DNA from: Verrucomicrobiota bacterium
GTDB taxonomy: Bacteria; Verrucomicrobiota; Kiritimatiellia; Kiritimatiellales; Tichowtungiaceae
DNA: 36,281 nt
Assembly (NCBI GenBank): GCA_030153935.1
Contig: JASKKX010000013.1
Location: 1 to 36,281, forward strand
Direction of reading: 5' to 3'
Position 1 is the first letter of the stretch. Each line of letters begins with the position of its first letter. Under the pieces are notes generated by a model, which did no database searches, was not told the origin of the DNA, and was given only the letters and a program-made list of their open reading frames with translations. A program made the position numbers and the translations under genes. Shown here piece by piece: positions 8,527 to 15,045 of the stretch.

Positions 8527-8952
8527 ATGAAAATCTGGACCTCCAACAGCCCTTCCAATACCTGGAAAATCGCCGCGGAGTTTTTCCAAACATTGGAAAA
8601 ACCGGCGGTGATCGCCTTGCACGGTAACCTGGGAGCGGGGAAAACCTGCTTCGCACAGGGGCTGGCACTGGCTGCAGGCGTTAAAGAACCGGTCTGCAGC
8701 CCCACCTATACGCTCATCAGCGAATACCGCGGAACCGTTGCATTCAACCATATTGATCTTTACCGCCTCGGCGGACCTGAAGAGGCGTTCGACCTCGGCC
8801 TCGACGAATATCTCGAAACCGACGGCATCACCGTCATCGAGTGGCCAGAGCGCGCGGCCGAGCTGCTGCCGCCGTTTACGGTTCATTTACGCATTAACCG
8901 CGGAGAAAACGACGGACAGCGCATCATCTCTATTGTGGAGAACCCCTTATGA
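8527..8952 (+). CDS. tsaE: tRNA threonylcarbamoyladenosine biosynthesis ATPase TsaE
   Basis: This 141-residue protein has the Walker A motif GNLGAGKT (residues 33-40), followed by FAQGLALAAGV and SPTYTLISEY, then the family's HIDLYRLGGPEEAFDLGLDEY and VIEWPERA blocks. TsaE hydrolyses ATP in the TsaBDE complex that makes t6A at position 37 of ANN-decoding tRNAs in the cytoplasm. Its stop overlaps the tsaB start (ATGA), matching the frequent tsaE-tsaB pairing. The region between start and Walker A consists largely of two dispersed palindromes (SNTWK and FFQTLEK), yet the spacing to Walker A is about normal for the family as I remember it. Confidence 0.95.
   Translation: MKIWTSNSPSNTWKIAAEFFQTLEKPAVIALHGNLGAGKTCFAQGLALAAGVKEPVCSPTYTLISEYRGTVAFNHIDLYRLGGPEEAFDLGLDEYLETDGITVIEWPERAAELLPPFTVHLRINRGENDGQRIISIVENPL
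8553..8601. repeat. Paired dispersed palindromes, 31 bp apart
   Basis: Unit 1, 8553-8569, TTCCAATACCTGGAAAA, is centred on 8560. Unit 2, 8581-8601, has five T, CCA, AACAT, TGG and five A, and is centred on 8591. Both have the exact core. They fall in the first 26 codons of tsaE. Confidence 0.85.
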
Positions 8953-9590
8953 TCACCCTTGGTATTGAATGCTCCTCGCGGCAGGGCAGTGTGGCCCTGC
9001 TGAAAGACGGTTCTCTGCTGGCCGAAAAAGTCTGGATTGCCGACCGCGTGCGCCACAATGTGATTTTCAAAGCCCTGGAAGCCCTGCTGAGGGAGACGGA
9101 TGTATCGTATGACGATATATCCCTCTACGCGGTCGGACGAGGACCGGGATCCTTTTCCGGCATGCGGATGTCTTTTGCGATTGCCCAGGCGCTGGCCCTG
9201 CCGGATCGGACCGAGGTGCGGGCGGTAAGCAGCGGCGCGGCGCTGGCGTTGGCTGCCGCGCATGAAACCGGCGCGAAACAGATCGCCGTTGCCGGTGATG
9301 CCCGCCGCGGGCAGATTTGGATCGGTTTTTTCCAAACAGCGGACACGGACTTCGTTGAACTTTCCAAGGGCTGGAACCTTGTCCCCTACGAAGAGGTCGA
9401 ACTGCCTGAAGACATCCCGGTAGTCAGTCCGGAGGCTGAACGGCTGGAGAACATTTTTCCAGCCATTGGGAAAGCGCAGTTTCCGCTGGCGCGTGATGTC
9501 GCCGGGCTGGCGGTGCAGCAAAAAATTCCAGAGCCCCTTGAACCGCTCTATATGCACCCGCCGGTCTTCATTGAACCAAAATTCAGTTGA
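8949..9590 (+). CDS. tsaB: tRNA threonylcarbamoyladenosine biosynthesis protein TsaB
   Basis: The protein (213 residues) opens with the ASKHA-fold strand MITLGIECSSRQGSVALL and has the typical YAVGRGPGSFSGMRMSFAIA block. TsaB is a catalytically inactive paralogue of TsaD; it forms a scaffold heterodimer with TsaD, and TsaE binds the complex to complete t6A synthesis. The ATG overlaps the tsaE stop. Three copies of the dispersed palindrome of varying quality fall in the second half, encoding FFQTADT, SKGWN and FPAIGK. Confidence 0.93.
   Translation: MITLGIECSSRQGSVALLKDGSLLAEKVWIADRVRHNVIFKALEALLRETDVSYDDISLYAVGRGPGSFSGMRMSFAIAQALALPDRTEVRAVSSGAALALAAAHETGAKQIAVAGDARRGQIWIGFFQTADTDFVELSKGWNLVPYEEVELPEDIPVVSPEAERLENIFPAIGKAQFPLARDVAGLAVQQKIPEPLEPLYMHPPVFIEPKFS
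9326..9376. repeat. Two dispersed palindromes, 32 bp apart, in tsaB
   Basis: The first (9326-9346, core TCCA-AACAG-CGGA, one mismatch) is centred on 9337 and the second (9361-9376, exact core TCCA-AGGGC-TGGA) on 9369. The distance is 32 bp, one more than the regular pairs. Confidence 0.55.
9454..9473. repeat. Single dispersed palindrome in tsaB
   Basis: Five T, CCA, GCCAT, TGG, GAAA; centred on 9464, with one mismatch from the core (TGGG for TGGA). It is read as FPAIGK. Confidence 0.65.
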
Positions 9591-9628
9591 ATTTTTGCGG
9601 CTTCTTCCGTAATTTTTCAAGGATGAGA

Positions 9629-10879
9629 ATGACTGTTTTTTTTCTGACCGTCTTTCTTCTGTTTTGCCGGACAGGATATGCCGTTCTTTTTTATTCAACC
9701 GGTGATGCATCGTATAACACAACGGCGCCGACAGGCGTTCTGACAAATTCCGGCTGGCAGTTCCAGGGCAGATTCAATCAATATCTGGGAACACCGGTCG
9801 GTCCGCATCAATTTATAACAGCACAGCACCTGGGCGGCAGCGTCGGTAATAAGTTTTATTATGATGGCGAGGTGTTTACAACAACCGGTAAAACGGATGA
9901 CCCCGGCAGTGATCTGAGGTTGTGGGAGGTTTCGGAGCGGTTTCCGCGTTATGCGCCGCTGTATTCCGACACAGATGAAGAAGGGAAGGGCCTGGTTGTT
10001 TTTGGACGGGGCGTTGACCGGGGAGCGGCTGTAACCAACACGGTTACGAGCGGCTATGGCCCGTTTCAGACAACGGAAGTTATTACCAACGGATGGAAGT
10101 GGGGTGCTTATAACTATACGCAGCGCTGGGGAACCAATACCGTCAGCGCAACCACCACAATCAACGGGTCTCCGGTCTTAAAAGCCGAATGGACCCCGGA
10201 TAGTGGGGCCAGCGAGGGAATGCTGGCTGACAAAGATTCCGGGGGAGCTGTCTTCATAAAAGACGGTGAAACCTGGAAGTTAGCCGGAATTAATTATGTC
10301 ATCGGGCCGGCGACTGAATACAGCCTGAATTCAGACGGATCCGATGCGTTCAGGGGCAGTATTCTGGATTTCAGAGGCGGTGTTTACACAAAAAGCGGCA
10401 CGAACTGGGTTTCAATTCCCTCAAGCACCCGAAGTGCCTTTTATGCCACCCGGATTTCGTCCCGCTACAGCTGGATCACCAACAATATCCCGGATTTTGA
10501 CCAGGATACCGACGGATTGCCGAACTGGTGGGAGGAGGAATATTCGACAACGGCGACCGGACTGACTGCGTCTGCCGATAGTGACGGCGACGGCATCGTG
10601 AATGAAGATGAATATACCGCCGACACCGATCCGACCAATGCGGTTTCGTACTTTGAAATGACCGGATTCACCGCCTCAACCCATCAGACGGTTTATTTCA
10701 ACGGCAGCACAGGCCGGCAGTATCAGGTTTTTTACACCACCAATGATCTGAGCGATGCCGGATTGACCTGGCTTCCGGCGCACACCAACCTGATTCGGGG
10801 GACCGGAACCGACTCGTCGATCACGGTGACGAATGCCGGCAGCAAAGCGTTTTACCAGTTGCGGGTTTCGCTTCCGTAG
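9629..10879 (+). CDS. Secreted trypsin-like serine protease with TSP3-like calcium-binding repeats
   Basis: From ATG at 9629 (AAGGA five bases upstream) the protein has about 416 residues and a signal peptide (MTVFFLTVFLLFCRTGYA). The N-terminal domain carries a plausible S1-type triad: ITAQHLGG (His), DPGSDLRLWEV (Asp) and DKDSGGAVF (Ser in a GDSGG-like motif). It is followed by Asp-rich thrombospondin type 3-like repeats (DFDQDTDGLPNWWEEEY, DSDGDGIVNEDEY, DTDPTNAVSYFE), likely calcium-binding, and an 80-residue beta-sandwich end (QYQVFYTTNDL, AFYQLRVSLP) of the kind that closes many secreted PVC proteins. It probably acts outside the cell or at its surface. The substrate is unknown. It overlaps nothing and follows tsaB by 38 bases. 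Confidence 0.7.
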   Translation: MTVFFLTVFLLFCRTGYAVLFYSTGDASYNTTAPTGVLTNSGWQFQGRFNQYLGTPVGPHQFITAQHLGGSVGNKFYYDGEVFTTTGKTDDPGSDLRLWEVSERFPRYAPLYSDTDEEGKGLVVFGRGVDRGAAVTNTVTSGYGPFQTTEVITNGWKWGAYNYTQRWGTNTVSATTTINGSPVLKAEWTPDSGASEGMLADKDSGGAVFIKDGETWKLAGINYVIGPATEYSLNSDGSDAFRGSILDFRGGVYTKSGTNWVSIPSSTRSAFYATRISSRYSWITNNIPDFDQDTDGLPNWWEEEYSTTATGLTASADSDGDGIVNEDEYTADTDPTNAVSYFEMTGFTASTHQTVYFNGSTGRQYQVFYTTNDLSDAGLTWLPAHTNLIRGTGTDSSITVTNAGSKAFYQLRVSLP

Positions 10880-10890
10880 ACAAAATCCTC

Positions 10891-10919
10891 TTGACACTCT
10901 GTCGGCATCTCCCTATCAA
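10891..10919 (+). promoter_or_regulatory. Sigma-70-type promoter of aroB
   Basis: TTGACA (10891-10896) is a perfect -35 box. A 17-base spacer leads to TATCAA (10914-10919), four of six bases of the -10 consensus. The start of transcription would fall near 10925-10927, only a few bases before the aroB ATG at 10930. Confidence 0.6.
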
Positions 10920-10929
10920 CCATGCATCT

Positions 10930-12024
10930 ATGAACTGCGACATACAGGTTGATCTGGGGGATCGTTCGTATCCCATTCACATCGGTTCGGGAATTCTCGA
11001 TTCGCTGGGCGAGGCCTGTAAAACCGCCGGACTTACCGGTCGCTGCCTGGTTGTCGCGGATGAAAACGTCGCGCCGCTCTATGCCGATCGCACGTTCCAA
11101 TCCTTGGAAAAGGCCGGATTTTTTCCCGCCCTCACGGTGCTTTCCGCCGGAGAACCGACCAAATGCCAGACGCAGCTTCTGAATCTCTACAGCGCCGCCG
11201 CGGCACACGGCCTTGATCGCCAGTGCTTCATGGTCGCCCTCGGCGGCGGTGTGATGGGTGACCTGACCGGCTTTGCCGCTGCCAGCTGGCTGCGCGGGAT
11301 CCGGTTTGTGCAGGTACCGACCTCGCTGCTGGCGATGGTTGACAGCTCTGTCGGAGGGAAAACCGGCATCAATATTCCCGAAGGAAAAAATCTTGTCGGG
11401 GCATTTCATCAGCCGGAACTGGTACTGATTGATCTCGACACGCTCTCAACCCTGCCGCCGCGCGAATTCGCCGCCGGCATGGCCGAAGTGGTGAAGTACG
11501 GCATCATCCGGGACGCCGATCTGTTTGACGTTTTGGAAAGGAACACCCTGCCGCAACGCAGCTGCTTTCAGGGTTCGGAAAAAATCGGAGACGTGATTGC
11601 CCGCTGCTGCGAAATCAAGGCGGACGTCGTTCGGCAGGACGAGCGCGAGGGTGGTTTGCGCGGCATTTTGAATTTCGGACATACAGCGGCGCACGCCATC
11701 GAAAATGTGGCGGGCTACGGTCAGTACCTCCACGGCGAAGCGGTGGCGATCGGCATGGTTTATGCCGCGCATCTCTCTGTTGTGCTCAAAGGACTTTCTA
11801 TCGAAGAATCCGCACGGATTGAAAAGCTGCTCACCGGGCTTTCTCTGCCTGTCGGCGCGCCGAAGTTCGCGTGGAAGGCTATCCGCACGGCCATGGCGGT
11901 CGATAAAAAAACGGTCGGCGGTTTGCCGAAGTTTGTGCTGGCCGACCGGCTGGGCCATGCGGTGTTCGGTTGTGAAGTTCCTGAAGAGCTGCTGGAGGAG
12001 GTTTGGGATGGCATCCGTCAATGA
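10930..12024 (+). CDS. aroB: 3-dehydroquinate synthase
   Basis: The protein (364 residues) carries the DHQS signatures: GGGVMGDLTGFAAASWLRG for NAD binding, VPTSLLAMVDSSVGGKTGIN, GMAEVVKYG, and the metal ligands in GHTAAHAIE and HGEAVAIGM. It converts DAHP to 3-dehydroquinate, the second step of the shikimate pathway, in the cytoplasm. ATG at 10930 starts MNCDIQVDLG; an upstream in-frame TTG is part of the -35 box, which supports the ATG. No ribosome binding site is visible and the mRNA may be nearly leaderless. Two palindrome copies encode FQSLEK and FQGSEK. The next gene starts inside its last codons. Confidence 0.95.
   Translation: MNCDIQVDLGDRSYPIHIGSGILDSLGEACKTAGLTGRCLVVADENVAPLYADRTFQSLEKAGFFPALTVLSAGEPTKCQTQLLNLYSAAAAHGLDRQCFMVALGGGVMGDLTGFAAASWLRGIRFVQVPTSLLAMVDSSVGGKTGINIPEGKNLVGAFHQPELVLIDLDTLSTLPPREFAAGMAEVVKYGIIRDADLFDVLERNTLPQRSCFQGSEKIGDVIARCCEIKADVVRQDEREGGLRGILNFGHTAAHAIENVAGYGQYLHGEAVAIGMVYAAHLSVVLKGLSIEESARIEKLLTGLSLPVGAPKFAWKAIRTAMAVDKKTVGGLPKFVLADRLGHAVFGCEVPEELLEEVWDGIRQ
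11095..11111. repeat. Dispersed palindrome in aroB
   Basis: TTCCAATCCTTGGAAAA, exact core, centred on 11102, read as FQSLEK. A T-rich left arm follows at 11119-11127 (six T, three C) with no right arm. Confidence 0.75.
11566..11584. repeat. Degenerate dispersed palindrome in aroB
   Basis: TTTCAGGGTTCGGAAAAAA lacks one C of the left arm and has CGG for TGG, but is read in the usual frame as FQGSEK. Confidence 0.4.
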
Positions 12025-12622
12025 ACAGATTGTGCGCGAGTATTTTGAAACGCTCGGCTTTTTTGTCACTCAGCCCAATAAACACCAGGTGGCCGCACGT
12101 CACAAACTCGATGTGGAAGAGATTGACCTGCTGATTGCCCGGCCCGGCCCGGCCGAGGTTTTCAATACGCCGAAAGCCGTGTTGTGGGGGGCGACGGAGT
12201 TGGGAAAAGTGCAGCGCGCGGTGGTAAGCATTCGCGGCTGGCACACAGACCGCTTCAGTCCGGCGGTGCTCAGCACGAATCCCGAATTATTCCATTTCAC
12301 GAAACTGCCGGTGATCAACGAAGCGCGCCGGCTTCTCGGTGCCGGCACGGTGACCCGGATTCTCTGCCTTTCAGATTTGTGTGCCGCCGCAGCGCCGCAG
12401 GAAAAAACACTCGCCATGATGCGCGAGAACGGCGTGGACGGGGTGTTGTCGTTCCGCACGATGCTGCTGGAACTGATCGAAAAAACAGATGTTTCCAAGA
12501 ATTATGAGAAATCCGATCTGCTCCAGATCCTGCGGATTCTCAAGACGTACAACCTGCTTAAAGAGGCTCAGCTCGAATTTTTCGAAAAGCGAAAAGGCAG
12601 GAAGCGCGGGCAAAATCATTAA
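12008..12622 (+). CDS. Conserved-looking hypothetical protein
   Basis: This 204-residue protein starts at ATG 12008, inside the end of aroB, with GGAGG upstream. I do not recognise the family. It opens MASVNEQIVREYFETLGFFV, followed by KLDVEEIDLLIARP and RAVVSIRGWHTDRFSP; helix, acidic strand and strand in this order resemble the core of restriction-nuclease-like (PD-(D/E)XK) folds, but without clear catalytic residues. The C-terminal half is helical (SDLLQILRILKTYNLLKEAQLEFFEK) and ends in basic residues, which would suit nucleic-acid contact. The overlap with aroB indicates co-transcription. Confidence 0.65.
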   Translation: MASVNEQIVREYFETLGFFVTQPNKHQVAARHKLDVEEIDLLIARPGPAEVFNTPKAVLWGATELGKVQRAVVSIRGWHTDRFSPAVLSTNPELFHFTKLPVINEARRLLGAGTVTRILCLSDLCAAAAPQEKTLAMMRENGVDGVLSFRTMLLELIEKTDVSKNYEKSDLLQILRILKTYNLLKEAQLEFFEKRKGRKRGQNH

Positions 12623-12652
12623 GGGCAAAATCATTTTTTTGGAAGGCTTGTT

Positions 12653-13519
12653 GTGCCGATAAAAAGCTCTGCAGTTATACGGCCCCTCGGTCAGGATGCG
12701 TTTCATGCGGTGGATAAAAAGGTCATGGGGCATGCATTCGCTATCCATAATGAAATGGGCCGTCTTTTTGATGAGACGATTTATCAGACAGAGCTGGTTC
12801 GCCGGTGCGTCCAGGAGGGGATGTCGGCTCAGCGTGAAGTCATGATTTCCGTAATACACAAATCCTTTCGCAAGGATTACTTTTTGGATACGTTGTTTTC
12901 GAATGGAGCGATTTATGAATTAAAGTGTGTTGCCGGACTAACGGGAGGGAATGAAAGCCAGCTTATCAATTATCTGCTGCTGGCCGGGGTGCAGCACGGG
13001 AAACTCATTAATTTCCGTTTGCCATCGGTCGGGAGTCGCTTTGTATCAACAGGTTTAACCCACGAAAAACGGAGGGCATTTCAAGTTGATCTTTCTGAAT
13101 GTCAGGCAGGTGACTCTCACCATGAATATATGAAAAGCCTGATTCTGTCTTTGCTGAGAAACTGGGGGGCGTTCCTTTCCATCGACCTCTGCAGGGAAGC
13201 GATTGTTCATTTTTTGGAAGGCTCGGAAGAAGCTGTGCGCCCGGTGGCTGTGGTTTGTGACAATCAGCCTGTTGGAAGAAAAAACATTTGTTTTTTAGGT
13301 GATAAAGAGGCTGTTCATTTATCCGCCATGACGGATCATTTTGCGGGATATGAAATCCATCTCCGTCGCTTCCTGTCCCATATAAAGCTGGATTCTATCC
13401 TGTGGATTAATTTCAATCAGAATCAATCGCCTTTAAAACCATCTTACGAAAATAATTTTGCCCCCGAGGAACTATCCAATGACGGATCGCGAAGCGTATA
13501 TTGCTCTGAATATGATTGA
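12653..13519 (+). CDS. GxxExxY-family protein with C-terminal extension
   Basis: The 288-residue protein starts at GTG 12653 with GGAAGG upstream. The first 130 residues match the GxxExxY type (TIGR04256): VMGHAFAIHNEMGRLFDETIY near the start, then the nuclease-like core ...IYELKCVAGLTGGNESQLINY and HGKLINFRLPS. The family motif reads GRLFDETIY here. A further 150 residues of unknown function follow (NWGAFLSIDLCREAIVHFLE, GYEIHLRRFLSHIKLDSILW). Biochemistry of the family is not established; the fold suggests a PD-(D/E)XK-like protein. It looks more AT-rich than its neighbours, and a second family member lies just beyond dprA. Its end overlaps dprA by 41 bases. Confidence 0.75.
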   Translation: MPIKSSAVIRPLGQDAFHAVDKKVMGHAFAIHNEMGRLFDETIYQTELVRRCVQEGMSAQREVMISVIHKSFRKDYFLDTLFSNGAIYELKCVAGLTGGNESQLINYLLLAGVQHGKLINFRLPSVGSRFVSTGLTHEKRRAFQVDLSECQAGDSHHEYMKSLILSLLRNWGAFLSIDLCREAIVHFLEGSEEAVRPVAVVCDNQPVGRKNICFLGDKEAVHLSAMTDHFAGYEIHLRRFLSHIKLDSILWINFNQNQSPLKPSYENNFAPEELSNDGSRSVYCSEYD

Positions 13520-14597
13520 AGGGCTCGGGCCGATTAAAGTCCGGGCTCTGATTGACGCTCTGGGATCGCCGCGCGCGGTATTTGATCCGGATCGGTCTGA
13601 TTTCCGAATGGTGAAGGGAATCGGCGAAAAACTTTCTGAAACAATTCTGGAGCGACGTGCTCAGATTGATCCGCAGGCCGAGATCGCAAGGGCGGAAGCC
13701 TCAGGCGCGAGGATTATTACCCGGCTTGATGAGGAATATCCCGTCGCGCTTAAAATGATTTATGATCCGCCGCCGGTTCTCTATGTACGCGGTGCTTTTC
13801 TGCCGCGCGATCGCCACGCAGTGGCGATGGTCGGCTCACGAAAGTGCACCCATTACGGCCTGAATATCGCCGATCGGCTTTCCTATCAGCTGGCGCAGAC
13901 AGGGTTCACCGTGGTGAGCGGCCTCGCGCGCGGCATCGACTCCGCCGCGCACCAGGGGGCATTGAAAGCGGAAGGACGCACGATTGCGGTGCTCGGTTCG
14001 GCGCTTGACCGGCTTTATCCGCCGGAGAACGCGGATCTGGCCGATGCGATTGCACAAAGCGGTGCCGTTATCAGTGAATACCCTTTTGGACGGCAGGCTG
14101 ACCGCCAGACTTTTCCATACCGTAACCGGATTATCAGCGGGCTTTCAATGGGGGTGATTGTGGTCGAGTCGGGAGCTGAAAGCGGCTCTCTGCATACCGC
14201 CGATGCAGCGGCAGAGCAGGGCAGAAGTGTCTTTGCTGTTCCGGGCCGGATTGACTCTCCGGCATCGAAGGGAACCAACCGCCTGATAAAAAACGGAGCG
14301 AAATTAGTGGACAACGTGGACGATATATTAGAAGAGTTCGAACTTTTATTGCCGCCGGGGGCTTTTGAAAAACCTCCGGAAAAGGCATCGGCCCGGCCGG
14401 AAGTACCGCTGTCGGATGAGGAGCAGGCACTGGTTAAGGCCCTTTGGGACGAGGCGCTGGACGTAGACAGCCTCGCGCGCGTTTCCGGATTGCCAAGCCG
14501 CAAAGTAAGTGCGCTGCTCATTGGGCTGGAAATGAAACGCGTTGTGAAAATGCTGCCGGGCCGTGTGGTCGAACTGGCCGAAGATTTAAGAGGTTGA
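13479..14597 (+). CDS. dprA: DNA-processing protein DprA
   Basis: From ATG 13479 (GAGGAAC upstream) the protein has 372 residues. The N-terminal SAM/HhH-like part (YIALNMIEGLGPIKVRALID) precedes the Rossmann core with MVGSRKCTHYGLNIA, VSGLARGIDSAAHQGALKAE, FPYRNRIISGLSMGVIVVE and GSLHTADAAAEQGRSVFAVPG; a winged-helix tail (VDSLARVSGLPSRKVSALLI) closes it. DprA loads RecA on incoming single-stranded DNA during natural transformation. It is a single chromosomal copy in a typical position before topA. Its presence keeps open the idea that this organism takes up DNA. Confidence 0.95.
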   Translation: MTDREAYIALNMIEGLGPIKVRALIDALGSPRAVFDPDRSDFRMVKGIGEKLSETILERRAQIDPQAEIARAEASGARIITRLDEEYPVALKMIYDPPPVLYVRGAFLPRDRHAVAMVGSRKCTHYGLNIADRLSYQLAQTGFTVVSGLARGIDSAAHQGALKAEGRTIAVLGSALDRLYPPENADLADAIAQSGAVISEYPFGRQADRQTFPYRNRIISGLSMGVIVVESGAESGSLHTADAAAEQGRSVFAVPGRIDSPASKGTNRLIKNGAKLVDNVDDILEEFELLLPPGAFEKPPEKASARPEVPLSDEEQALVKALWDEALDVDSLARVSGLPSRKVSALLIGLEMKRVVKMLPGRVVELAEDLRG

Positions 14598-14623
14598 ACC
14601 GCGAATGATCGCGAATAGGATGG

Positions 14624-15005
14624 ATGAAAGAGCTGATAGAAAAAGAACTGGTTTTTAAAATCACGGGATGTGCCATGGAGGTCCATAATGAACTCGGACA
14701 TGGACTGCGCGAGAAAACCTATGAGCGGGCTCTTTGCCGTGAGTTTGATCTGCAAGCCATTTCCTATAATCCGCAAGCAATCTATCCTGTATTTATAAAG
14801 GTGAAAAAATGATGACTATATTCCCGATTTGGTGGTCGGGGAACGGGTTGTTGTTGATGCGAAGACTACTGAGGCGATTGGCGATGTTGAGCGGGGGAAG
14901 ATGTTGAATTACCTGAAGATTACCGGGCTCAAGGTGGGTCTGATTGTAAACTTTAAAAACTCGAAACTGGAATGGAAACAGATCGTGTCAGATACCGCCC
15001 GGTAA
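14624..15005 (+). pseudogene. Frameshifted GxxExxY-family gene
   Basis: The first frame (14624-14812) encodes KITGCAMEVHNELGHGLREK and YERALCREFDLQ, the N-terminal half of a GxxExxY protein, and ends at TGA 14810-14812. The second half continues in another frame: DYIPDLVVGERVVVDAKT, then YLKITGLKVGLIVNFKNSKL, up to TAA 15003-15005. The switch falls at a run of six A (14804-14809); with five A the reading would be KVKNDDYIPDLVV without interruption. Together the halves give about 126 residues, the normal family length. It may be a broken gene, a phase-variable or slippage site, or a sequencing error. It sits between dprA and topA. Confidence 0.8.
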
Positions 15006-15045
15006 AAATTTATCAGCGTCCATTCGCGGTTAAAAAGGAACTTAG

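Noticed and set aside
14804-14812. Programmed ribosomal frameshift in the short GxxExxY gene
   Set aside because: Possible at an A6 run, but there is no downstream stimulatory structure that I can see and the family is not known for frameshifting; a mutation or read error is simpler.
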